Source: an uncultured Blautia sp.
GTDB taxonomy: Bacteria; Bacillota; Clostridia; Lachnospirales; Lachnospiraceae
Assembly (NCBI GenBank): GCA_902476765.1
Contig: CABSEJ010000104.1
Span: 1-11,821, forward strand
Reading direction: 5' to 3'
Length of the DNA: 11,821 nucleotides
This document shows, one piece after another, positions 1 to 5,518 of the stretch. The position numbers and the translations under genes were made by a program. The notes beneath the pieces were generated by a model that was not told the origin of the DNA, did no database searches, and saw nothing but the letters and a program-made list of their open reading frames with translations. Position 1 is the first letter of the stretch. Each line of letters begins with the position of its first letter.

Positions 1-542
1 GGAGAGACCCTATAGACGACATTTATAAAATCAACAAAGAGCTGGAGGAGTACGACCCCAAGCTTTTGGAAAAGCCTCAGGTTATTGCAGCCAATAAAGT
101 AGATGCTATTTATCCGGGGGACGTGGACCCGGTAGAAAAAATAAGAGAAGAATTTGAACCTCAGGGTATAAAAGTTTTTGGGATTTCTGCGGTCAGCGGA
201 AAAGGTATGAAGGAACTTCTTTACTATGTAAAGCAGCTTCTGGATTCTGTTCCGAAAGAAACTATTGTTTTTGAACAGGAGTTCTTCCCTGAAGATGTTC
301 TGATTGGTGAAAATCTGCCCTACACAGTTACAAAATCTGAAGAAGCGGATAACCTTTATATTATTGAAGGTCCGAAAATCGAAAGAATGCTTGGCTATAC
401 TAATCTGGATTCAGAAAAGGGCTTCCTGTTTTTCCAGAAGTTTTTAAAGGAAACGGGAATTCTGGAGGATTTGGAAAAGGCCGGAATCCAGGAAGGGGAT
501 ACGGTGCGTATGTATGGCTTTGAGTTTGATTATTACAAATAG
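1..542 (+). CDS. obgE: GTPase ObgE/CgtA, C-terminal part (5' end outside window)
   Basis: This is the end of the Obg GTPase, which binds the large ribosomal subunit precursor and acts in ribosome maturation and the stringent response. The frame is open from base 3, and 179 residues are visible. They begin with RDPIDDIYKINKEL, from the G domain. The G4 motif NKVD follows at visible residues 30-33 and the G5-type SAVSGKG at about 60-66. The Obg C-terminal (OCT) domain comes next, roughly the last 95 residues (FEQEFFPEDV onward, with the typical FFQKFLKETGILEDLEKAGI region). The glycine-rich N-terminal domain and the P-loop lie upstream of the window. An internal TTG at 66 is not the start, because conserved Obg sequence continues in frame before it. 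It is the first visible gene of the operon, 15 nt upstream of yhbY. The family assignment is secure. Confidence 0.96.
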   Translation, partial: RDPIDDIYKINKELEEYDPKLLEKPQVIAANKVDAIYPGDVDPVEKIREEFEPQGIKVFGISAVSGKGMKELLYYVKQLLDSVPKETIVFEQEFFPEDVLIGENLPYTVTKSEEADNLYIIEGPKIERMLGYTNLDSEKGFLFFQKFLKETGILEDLEKAGIQEGDTVRMYGFEFDYYK

Positions 543-557
543 AAACAGGAGAAAAAT

Positions 558-851
558 ATGACAAGCAAGCAGAGAGCTTATTTAAAGAGCCTGGCTATGA
601 AGATGGAGCCTATTTTCCAGATTGGGAAGGCAAGCTTAACGCCGGAGCTTACTTCAGCAGTGGAGGAAGCCCTTGCGGCCAGAGAGCTGATTAAAATCAG
701 TGTGCTTCAAAACTGTATGGATGACCCCAGGGAAATTGCACAGGTGCTGGCAGAGCGCACCCGTTCTCAGGTGGTGCAGGTCATCGGAAAGAAGATAGTG
801 CTTTACAAAGAGGGAAAAGAGGAGAAGAAAAAAATTTTCCTTCCTAAATGA
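558..851 (+). CDS. yhbY: CRM-domain ribosome assembly RNA-binding protein YhbY
   Basis: A 97-residue protein consisting of a single CRM (YhbY) domain, a KH-like RNA-binding fold found associated with 50S precursors. The N-terminal MTSKQRAYLKSLA and the following IFQIGKASLT (about residues 19-28) match the family signature: a helix of the S-K-Q-R-A-x-L-x-x-L-A type, then the G-K loop that contacts RNA. The segment VVQVIGKKIVLYK near residues 72-84 is the usual last strand, and the tail is lysine-rich. The length is typical for YhbY. The ATG follows a CAGGAG ribosome binding site, 15 nt after obgE, so the two are almost certainly co-transcribed. Linkage to obgE and nadD is common in Firmicutes and supports a role in ribosome assembly. 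Confidence 0.93.
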   Translation: MTSKQRAYLKSLAMKMEPIFQIGKASLTPELTSAVEEALAARELIKISVLQNCMDDPREIAQVLAERTRSQVVQVIGKKIVLYKEGKEEKKKIFLPK

Positions 852-876
852 GGCTGATATAAAAGAGGGAATAATC

Positions 877-1515
877 ATGTGGGAAAAAAGAAAAAAGGTA
901 GGGATTATGGGGGGAACCTTCGACCCCATCCATATTGGCCACCTGATTTTAGGGGAGACGGCATACCATCAGTTTCAACTGGATAAAATTATGTTTATGC
1001 CGGCGGGAAATCCCCCCCATAAAAGGGAAAGAAGCCAGTGTGCTACCAATGAGCAGCGCACAGAAATGGTAAGGCTTGCCATAGCTTCGAATCCCCATTT
1101 TTCTTTGTCCTTGGAGGAAATGAACCAGGATGGCTTTACTTATACCTACAGGACTTTGGAAAGACTGAAAAAGCAGAATCCGGATACGGATTATTATTTT
1201 ATTCTAGGGGCGGACTCTCTCTATGATTTTGAGAAGTGGAGAGAGCCTGAACGAATTCTGAAAGCTTGTACGGTTCTGGTGGGTACCAGAAACCATACAA
1301 GCTGCCAGCGGCTGGACGGAGTCATCGCCCTGCTGGAAGAAAAATATCAGGGACGAATAGAAAAGCTGGAATCCCTGAACATTGATATTTCTTCCAAAAT
1401 GATACGTTCCTGGATAGAGAGCGGAAGAAGCCTTGCTTATTATGTGCCCGAGCAGGTGATTTCTTATATCAGGGAAAATAATATCTATAAGGATTGTGAT
1501 AAAGATGAAGTATGA
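877..1515 (+). CDS. nadD: Nicotinate-nucleotide adenylyltransferase NadD
   Basis: A cytoplasmic enzyme that transfers AMP from ATP to nicotinate mononucleotide to make deamido-NAD, the shared late step of NAD synthesis. The protein has 212 residues. It carries the nucleotidyltransferase signature GGTFDPIHIGHL at residues 12-23, with the H-x-G-H pair of the ATP site, and PAGNPPHK at 42-49. The C-terminal ATP motif reads ISSKMIR at 171-177; the usual form is ISSTxIR, so Lys replaces Thr, probably tolerated. FILGADSL at 108-115 is the conserved GxD region. The ATG at 877 follows an AGAGGGA site; the later ATG at 907 would cut into the catalytic motif. The 3' end overlaps yqeK by 11 nt, suggesting translational coupling. 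Confidence 0.95.
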   Translation: MWEKRKKVGIMGGTFDPIHIGHLILGETAYHQFQLDKIMFMPAGNPPHKRERSQCATNEQRTEMVRLAIASNPHFSLSLEEMNQDGFTYTYRTLERLKKQNPDTDYYFILGADSLYDFEKWREPERILKACTVLVGTRNHTSCQRLDGVIALLEEKYQGRIEKLESLNIDISSKMIRSWIESGRSLAYYVPEQVISYIRENNIYKDCDKDEV

Positions 1516-2116
1516 TTTTGCAGAATACGAGAAAAAATTGAAAAAATATCTGGATAAGGACAGATACAGACACACTCTGGGGGTTATGTATACAGCCTCA
1601 GCACTGGCCATGGCTCATGGAAGTGATATAGAGAAAGCCCAGGCGGCAGGTCTTCTCCATGATTGTGCTAAATGTATTCCCAATAAAAAGAAGCTGAAGT
1701 TGTGTAAAAAGAAGGGAGTGGAGCTTTCCTCCACGGAAAAAACGAATCCCTTTTTAATTCATGCCAAGCTGGGAGTCTATATTGCCAGAGAAAAATACGG
1801 AATAGAGGACAGAGAAGTTCTTTCTTCTATCCGGTGGCATACAACAGGAAAAGAGGATATGAGTGTTCTGGAAAAGATTATCTATATTGCAGACTATATA
1901 GAACCGGGGAGAAGCCGGGCACCCAGGCTTTCCTGGATACGAAAGGTAGCTTTTGTAGATTTAGATGAATGTATGTATTACATTTTAAAGGACAGTCTGG
2001 CCTATCTGGACACCAGTGCAAAGCTTGTTGACCCGGCCACAGAGAAGGCTTTCCGTTTCTATGAAGCCCTTCATCTGCAGAAAAAGAAAAAGGAGGAAGA
2101 AGAGCATGAACAGTAG
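1505..2116 (+). CDS. yqeK: HD-domain hydrolase YqeK (probable symmetrical Ap4A hydrolase)
   Basis: The protein has 203 residues and an HD-superfamily metal-dependent phosphohydrolase fold. YqeK family members are reported to split diadenosine tetraphosphate into two ADP. The metal/catalytic residues are easy to place: RHTLGV with His23, LLHDCAK with His52-Asp53, His86 in LIHAKLG, IRWHTTG with His112, and IYIADYIEPGR with Asp130. The start was chosen at ATG 1505, because AAGGA at 1489-1493 lies 11 nt upstream; a GTG at 1496 in the same frame sits only 2 nt from that site. The start overlaps the end of nadD, and the 3' end overlaps rsfS by 11 nt. The nadD-yqeK pair is a standard Firmicutes arrangement. 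Confidence 0.93.
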   Translation: MKYDFAEYEKKLKKYLDKDRYRHTLGVMYTASALAMAHGSDIEKAQAAGLLHDCAKCIPNKKKLKLCKKKGVELSSTEKTNPFLIHAKLGVYIAREKYGIEDREVLSSIRWHTTGKEDMSVLEKIIYIADYIEPGRSRAPRLSWIRKVAFVDLDECMYYILKDSLAYLDTSAKLVDPATEKAFRFYEALHLQKKKKEEEEHEQ

Positions 2117-2456
2117 AGAAATGGTAAAACTGGCCTGTGAAGCAATGGAAGAAAAAAAAGCACAGGACATTAAAATAATTGACATTGAGAAGGTTTCCAC
2201 ATTGGCGGATTATTTTATTATTGCCAGCGGCAGCAACCGTAACCAGGTTCAGGCTATGGCAGACAATGTGAATGAAATTCTGGGAAGAGCGGGAGTAGAG
2301 CCTAAGCAGGTAGAAGGCTATCAAAATGCTAATTGGATTTTGTTAGACTATAGAGACGTGGTAATCCATATTTTTGATGAAGAGAACCGTTTGTTCTATG
2401 ATTTGGAAAGAATCTGGAGAGACGGAAGTCTTGTAAATAGGGAAGATTTTCAATAA
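2106..2456 (+). CDS. rsfS: Ribosomal silencing factor RsfS (Iojap/DUF143)
   Basis: A 116-residue protein of the RsfS/Iojap family, which binds ribosomal protein L14 (uL14) on free 50S subunits and blocks joining with 30S during starvation. Family hallmarks are visible: KIIDIEKVSTLADYFIIASG at residues 23-42, then SNRNQVQAMADNV, the VEGYQNANWILLDY strand region at about 69-82, and VVIHIFDEENRLFYDLERIW at 85-104. The start is ATG 2106, preceded by AGGAGGAAG at 2091-2099; a longer upstream extension in the same frame is not used, as it would overlap the yqeK coding end by about 100 nt and lacks family similarity. It is the last gene of the obgE operon, followed directly by an intrinsic terminator. 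Confidence 0.95.
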   Translation: MNSREMVKLACEAMEEKKAQDIKIIDIEKVSTLADYFIIASGSNRNQVQAMADNVNEILGRAGVEPKQVEGYQNANWILLDYRDVVIHIFDEENRLFYDLERIWRDGSLVNREDFQ

Positions 2457-2464
2457 TCAGCTGT

Positions 2465-2508
2465 CTCCCCATAACAGTTTTTATGGCTGTTGTGGGGAGG
2501 ATTTTAGT
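2465..2508 (+). terminator. Intrinsic terminator of the obgE-rsfS operon
   Basis: A 13-bp stem pairs 2465-2477 (CTCCCCATAACAG) with 2487-2499 (CTGTTGTGGGGAG), with one G-U pair and a 9-nt loop. It is followed by a T-rich run (GATTTTAGTTTTA). It begins 9 nt after the rsfS stop codon, so it ends the housekeeping operon. Confidence 0.9.
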
Positions 2509-2745
2509 TTTACGATGTTAACCTCTCTGGATAAGAGAGCCGCTTGTCTGCGTACATGACTAGCGCATGTCCAGCGGTAAACGATGTAATACTATGAGAA
2601 TAGCGTCGCTGCTTTACCAATGCAGGGTGCTGTTTTTCTTTGTTCTATAGGAAATTCCTTTGAATTTCCTATAGAACAAAAAGCCCTCCGGGCAGGAGCA
2701 CACTGGGTTGGAGAGGAGTTATGTCGCTAAAGCGACCCAACCCAG
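2509..2745. repeat. Hairpin-rich intergenic element, possible structured RNA or palindromic repeat
   Basis: No credible ORF lies here, but self-complementary segments occur almost end to end. CTCTCT/AGAGAG pairs at 2523-2528 with 2534-2539. CCGCT 2540-2544 pairs with AGCGG 2573-2577, enclosing ACATG/CATGT. GGTAAA 2576-2581 could pair with TTTACC 2613-2618. A perfect 19-bp palindrome pairs 2639-2657 with 2662-2680 (core TGTTCTATAGGAAATTC, loop CTTT). GCCC/GGGC pairs at 2683-2686 with 2690-2693. CTGGGTTGG 2703-2711 pairs with CCAACCCAG 2737-2745, enclosing GTCGC-TAAA-GCGAC at 2723-2736. It could be a non-autonomous palindromic repeat, a small RNA, or both. No named RNA family was recognised. 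Confidence 0.55.
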
Positions 2746-2772
2746 GCGGAGAATCCTGCAAAGCAGGATTCT
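2745..2772. repeat. 28-nt repeat copy 1 (GGCGG + 10-bp hairpin)
   Basis: GGCGG is followed by a perfect 10-bp hairpin: AGAATCCTGC (2750-2759), loop AAA, GCAGGATTCT (2763-2772). The whole 28 nt recurs identically at 8190-8217. This copy is followed by TTTTC, so the T run together with the stem could end transcription on the + strand before it runs into the convergent lexA gene. Confidence 0.8.
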
Positions 2773-2776
2773 TTTT
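2750..2776 (+). terminator. Possible second + strand terminator facing lexA
   Basis: The 10-bp stem of repeat copy 1 is directly followed by a run of five T (2772-2776). It is the only hairpin-plus-T-tract between the rsfS terminator and the lexA stop. On the minus strand the tract after the stem is not T-rich, so it would not serve lexA; no clear lexA terminator was seen. Confidence 0.5.
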
Positions 2777-2859
2777 CATAATTTAACCATTTCCTTTGGT
2801 TCCGAAATTTTTAGTGATATTTACGATGGCATTAAGTAAGCAATACCTATACTATATTT

Positions 2860-3486
2860 CTACCGCATGAGACGGAAGACACCAATAACTTTGCCTAAAA
2901 TCTGAAAATACTGGTCAGCGCCCACATAAATAGGTTCCATATTATCATTTTCCGGCTGCAGACGGATGCAATCCTTTTCTTTATAAAAAGTTTTGACTGT
3001 AGCGGAATCATCAACCAGGGCTACGACCTTTTCTCCGTTCTGAGCAGTTGGCTGCTGTTCTACAATCACATAATCTCCATTGAAAATACCTGCATTTATC
3101 ATACTGTCGCCCTGAACCACCAGCATAAAGGTTTTATTGTTGGGCATGTATTCAGAAGGAATAGGGAAATATCCTTCTACGTTTTCTACAGCCAGGAGCG
3201 GCTGGCCTGCAGCTACTTTTCCTATGATGGGAACATTTACAGTCTCTCTTCTGACCAGATTAAAATTATCATCTACTATTTCAATAGCCCTGGGCTTGGT
3301 AGGGTCTCTGCGGATATAGCCGTTTTTTTCCAGGGTTTCTAAGTGAGAGTGTACAGAAGAAGTGGATTTAAGCTCTACTGCTTCACAGATTTCTCTTACA
3401 GAGGGAGGAAAACCTCTGTTCAATATTTCGTTCTTTATATATTCTAAAATCTCAGATTGTTTCTTGCTGATTTTTCCGTATGACAT
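2860..3486 (-). CDS. lexA: SOS repressor LexA
   Basis: LexA represses DNA-damage genes until RecA-stimulated self-cleavage. The 208-residue protein has an N-terminal winged helix (about residues 1-66; recognition region around SVREICEAVELKSTSSVHSHL), a short linker and a C-terminal S24 peptidase fold. The scissile Ala93-Gly94 bond lies in GKVAAGQPL, the nucleophile is Ser128 in QGDSMI, and the general base is Lys165 in SATVKTF. The 37-residue Ser-Lys spacing matches E. coli LexA (S119, K156). The start was set at the ATG at 3486-3484, with AGGAGGT 8 nt upstream (plus coordinates 3495-3501); an in-frame TTG two codons earlier is too close to that site. It is divergent from a YneA-like gene and has SOS boxes upstream, so autoregulation is expected. 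Confidence 0.97.
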   Translation of the reverse strand: MSYGKISKKQSEILEYIKNEILNRGFPPSVREICEAVELKSTSSVHSHLETLEKNGYIRRDPTKPRAIEIVDDNFNLVRRETVNVPIIGKVAAGQPLLAVENVEGYFPIPSEYMPNNKTFMLVVQGDSMINAGIFNGDYVIVEQQPTAQNGEKVVALVDDSATVKTFYKEKDCIRLQPENDNMEPIYVGADQYFQILGKVIGVFRLMR

Positions 3487-3580
3487 ATTCAACTACCTCC
3501 TGCTTTTTAACGTTTTTAACGAAAAAGTAGGTGCCCTGTCCAGAGGGTATCTTTTCCGCAGCTAACCATTACTTTTTAGT

Positions 3581-3609
3581 ATCATACCATAAAAGATACC
3601 AGAATGCAA
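3581..3609 (-). promoter_or_regulatory. Probable lexA promoter
   Basis: Read on the minus strand, TTGCAT (plus 3604-3609) and TATGAT (plus 3581-3586) are separated by 17 nt, a good sigma-A-type promoter. Transcription would start near 3574, leaving a leader of about 88 nt. The weak SOS box at 3620-3633 lies just upstream of the -35. One arm of a perfect 10-bp inverted repeat (3591-3600) falls in the spacer. Confidence 0.65.
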
Positions 3610-3619
3610 ACAAATATTC

Positions 3620-3633
3620 CGAAAGTTTGTTCG
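3620..3633. promoter_or_regulatory. Candidate LexA (SOS) box A, upstream of the lexA promoter
   Basis: On the minus strand this reads CGAACAAACTTTCG. It fits the Gram-positive LexA consensus CGAACRNRYGTTYC except at one core position (T for G). It is placed for autoregulation of lexA. It is weaker than boxes B and C. Confidence 0.5.
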
Positions 3634-3641
3634 AAAATCTG

Positions 3642-3670
3642 TTGACAAACATGTGTTCTTGTATTATTAT
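3642..3670 (+). promoter_or_regulatory. Promoter of the LysM/YneA-like gene
   Basis: TTGACA (3642-3647) is a perfect -35, and TATTAT (3665-3670) is a good -10 at 17-nt spacing. SOS box B overlaps the -35 and spacer, so LexA binding would block RNA polymerase. Confidence 0.8.
3646..3658. promoter_or_regulatory. LexA (SOS) box B, overlapping the yneA-like promoter
   Basis: The minus strand reads GAACACATGTTTG, matching the GAAC-RNRY-GTTY core of the Gram-positive SOS box. It lies across the -35/spacer of the rightward promoter. Confidence 0.8.
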
Positions 3671-3686
3671 AGGGACAACAAGAAAA

Positions 3687-3699
3687 GAACATATGTTTG
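3687..3699. promoter_or_regulatory. LexA (SOS) box C, in the start of the yneA-like transcript
   Basis: GAACATATGTTTG matches the same core. It lies about 17-29 nt past the -10 element. The box B and C centres are 41 nt apart, about four helical turns, so paired LexA dimers on one DNA face are possible. Confidence 0.78.
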
Positions 3700-3713
3700 C
3701 GAACAAATATTTG
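3700..3713. promoter_or_regulatory. Weak LexA box D, adjoining box C
   Basis: CGAACAAATATTTG directly adjoins box C. The left half (CGAAC) is perfect; the right half is ATTTG rather than GTTYC/G. It is either a low-affinity site or a decayed box. Confidence 0.4.
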
Positions 3714-3732
3714 CTTATGGAGGTATAAAACT

Positions 3733-4038
3733 ATGAAAAAAGGAATGAAAAAATGGGTGGGTGTGTTATTTTTTGCAGTTTTTGTAGGGGTATTACTGTT
3801 TATTTCTTCTGCCAATACCGCTAAGGCGGGAACGGAAATGCGATATAAGTATTATACCAGTATTCAAATAGACTCAGGCATGAGCCTCTGGGAAATTGCT
3901 GAAGAATATATGACGGAAGAGTATGATAGCCAAGAGGAGTATATACGGGAAGTGAAGAACATCAATCATCTGGAAAATGATTTACTGTATGCAGGCTCCT
4001 ATCTTTGCGTGCCATATTATTCTTCGGAATATAAATAA
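3733..4038 (+). CDS. YneA-like SOS-regulated LysM membrane protein (probable cell-division inhibitor)
   Basis: A 101-residue protein with a lysine-rich start, one hydrophobic segment (about residues 8-26, VGVLFFAVFVGVLLFIS), and an extracytoplasmic LysM-like domain at about 41-95. The LysM core is visible as YTSIQIDSGMSLWEIAEEY, then EEYIREVKNINHL, then LLYAGSYLCVPYY. This matches Bacillus YneA in size, layout and position next to lexA; YneA delays septation during SOS. The assignment rests on architecture, location and SOS boxes, not on high sequence identity. The start is ATG 3733 with GGAGGT upstream (3719-3724); an in-frame ATG at 3697 lies inside SOS box C and has no ribosome site. An AKA-type signal peptidase motif (29-33) could allow release from the membrane. 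Confidence 0.85.
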   Translation: MKKGMKKWVGVLFFAVFVGVLLFISSANTAKAGTEMRYKYYTSIQIDSGMSLWEIAEEYMTEEYDSQEEYIREVKNINHLENDLLYAGSYLCVPYYSSEYK

Positions 4039-4298
4039 GAGGGGTGCTGTACAGGATATTCCGGATATATAGTTTACTGCATATATGTATTGACAGATGG
4101 GACTTGCTGCTGTAATGGGATAATGATAAAATACAAACTGGGTACAACAAAGACAGATATTACTGTTCTATATGCAAAAATAGATAATCAAAATATAAAA
4201 TTACCATGCTTTGCTGTACCAGCCATCTTCTTGGGAAGGATTCAGAAAATGCAGAGGCACAATCTGGAAAAGACTCTGCGATTATGAAGAGGTAAAAT
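4039..4298. other. Gap between the yneA-like gene and the lacI-family gene
   Basis: There is no convincing ORF and no clear terminator after the LysM gene. A possible promoter lies at 4090-4118. An imperfect inverted repeat pairs 4141-4152 (GGTACAACAAAG) with 4209-4220 (CTTTGCTGTACC), 11 of 12 positions. Both may belong to control of the downstream regulator. Confidence 0.5.
4090..4118 (+). promoter_or_regulatory. Possible promoter for the LacI-family regulator
   Basis: TTGACA at 4090-4095 and TAATGG at 4113-4118 are separated by 17 nt; GATAAT at 4119-4124 is a better -10 but at a poor distance. The leader would be about 170 nt and would contain the inverted repeat at 4141-4220. Confidence 0.35.
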
Positions 4299-5372
4299 AT
4301 GTACCGGAAAAAAGTAACATCCACGGACGTGGCGAAAAGAGCCGGCGTCTCCCAATCAGCAGTCTCTATGATTCTGAATAAAAAGTATAATGTATCTTTT
4401 TCCACAGATACCATACGCCGTGTGGAGGCAGCGGCGAAAGAATTAGGATATACCAATGTAAAGAAACGCCATGGCACCAGAATCCATATGAGAGGAACAA
4501 TATTTGTATTATGTCCCAATCTCACAAATCCTTATTACTTTTCCTTGCTTCAGGGAATTGAAAAGATGGCACAGAAAAATCGGTTTGATGTTTTTCTGTG
4601 TAATACCAGAAGAGATTATGGAACCGAGGAGAAGTATCTGAAGAAAATAGAGAAGTTAAGCCCATCTGGAATTATTTACACCTTTGTACCAAGTTTTCCA
4701 CAGATGCTGCAAAAAATTGCCAGACAAATTCCTGTAGTGGTAATCGGTGAAAAAGATGGGGTAGAAGGAATGGATATGGTGGAACTGAACAGCGAAAAAA
4801 TGGGACGGGTTTTAGCAGAGTATCTGTTAAGTCTTGGTCACAGGAAGGCTGCATTTATTTCCACTCCTTTGACGGAGAGACAATCTGCAAGGCGGGCTCG
4901 TGTTCGTGGCTTCCGTAAAACTTTTGAGGAGGCAGGATATAAGGACTCCGTCTATGTGCGCAGTTTGCCGGAAAATATGGACGTTATGTTTCAGGAAATG
5001 GATATGGAATATAAAACCGGCTATGAACTTGCAGCCCAGCTGATTCATGAAATACCAGGTCTTACCGCTATAGCAGGAACCAATGATATGGTAGCTTTGG
5101 GTATACGGGATGCGTTATTGGACCAACATTATAAAATACCCGAGGATATATCTGTTTTAGGATGCGATAATCTATTGTTTTCAGGGTTACGAGGTATTGA
5201 TTTGACTACGGTAGAGCATTTTACTGCGAAAAAAGGGGAAGATGCCTGCAAGATTGTTTTAGACAGAATAGAAAACAAGAAAAATAGCCGGGAAAACGGA
5301 ATGATTTCTCATATTGAGTATGAGCCAAGACTTATTGTAAGAGGCAGTACCTCCTATCCCAAAAATCTGTGA
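4299..5372 (+). CDS. LacI-family transcriptional regulator
   Basis: A 357-residue regulator. The N-terminal LacI helix-turn-helix spans about residues 7-52 (TSTDVAKRAGVSQSAVSMIL, then TIRRVEAAAKELGY). It is followed by a periplasmic-binding-protein-like effector domain beginning RGTIFVLCPNLTNPYYFSLL and ending with PEDISVLGCDNLLFSGL and a final EYEPRLIVRGST typical of the family. The linker after the DNA-binding domain is KKRHGTRIHM rather than the common N-x-x-A-R-x-L hinge, so hinge-helix contact with the operator may differ. GAAGAGGT at 4286-4293 is the ribosome site. The effector cannot be read from sequence. Because egsA and an aldose-epimerase-like gene follow on the same strand, it probably controls them in response to a sugar or sugar phosphate (inference). 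Confidence 0.92.
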   Translation: MYRKKVTSTDVAKRAGVSQSAVSMILNKKYNVSFSTDTIRRVEAAAKELGYTNVKKRHGTRIHMRGTIFVLCPNLTNPYYFSLLQGIEKMAQKNRFDVFLCNTRRDYGTEEKYLKKIEKLSPSGIIYTFVPSFPQMLQKIARQIPVVVIGEKDGVEGMDMVELNSEKMGRVLAEYLLSLGHRKAAFISTPLTERQSARRARVRGFRKTFEEAGYKDSVYVRSLPENMDVMFQEMDMEYKTGYELAAQLIHEIPGLTAIAGTNDMVALGIRDALLDQHYKIPEDISVLGCDNLLFSGLRGIDLTTVEHFTAKKGEDACKIVLDRIENKKNSRENGMISHIEYEPRLIVRGSTSYPKNL

Positions 5373-5432
5373 ACAGAGAAATGGAAGAGCTGTGTTGTTA
5401 ATAAATTAAAATATTAGTAATAGACAGTGTTA

Positions 5433-5477
5433 ATAAAGTTATCTTTGCTTTGACTTTATGAAAAAAGCTGGTATAGT
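5433..5477 (+). promoter_or_regulatory. Promoter of the egsA-epimerase pair with a possible operator
   Basis: TTGACT (5450-5455) and TATAGT (5472-5477) are spaced by 16 nt. A 7-bp inverted repeat, ATAAAGT (5433-5439) and ACTTTAT (5453-5459), brackets the -35 and could be an operator, though the 13-nt spacer is longer than in usual LacI-type sites. The motif GTTAATAAA occurs twice just upstream. No recognisable cre-type palindrome was seen. Confidence 0.5.
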
Positions 5478-5518
5478 GTTCTTAGAGTACAGGCAATGGC
5501 CAGGATAGAGAGGTAAAG

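Noticed and set aside
1496..1504. GTG start for yqeK, three codons upstream
   Set aside because: It is only 2 nt from the likely AAGGA ribosome site; ATG 1505 has normal spacing.
2509..2745. A known riboswitch or 6S/SRP-type RNA
   Set aside because: None of the conserved cores I know for these classes is visible; only stems can be supported.
3487..3492. TTG start for lexA, two codons upstream of the ATG
   Set aside because: The distance to AGGAGGT is only 2 nt; the ATG at 3486 has 8 nt.
4090..4287. 65-residue + strand ORF between the LysM gene and the LacI-family gene
   Set aside because: It begins at a TTG inside a TTGACA promoter-like motif, has no ribosome binding site, its composition does not look like a protein, and it covers the inverted repeat.
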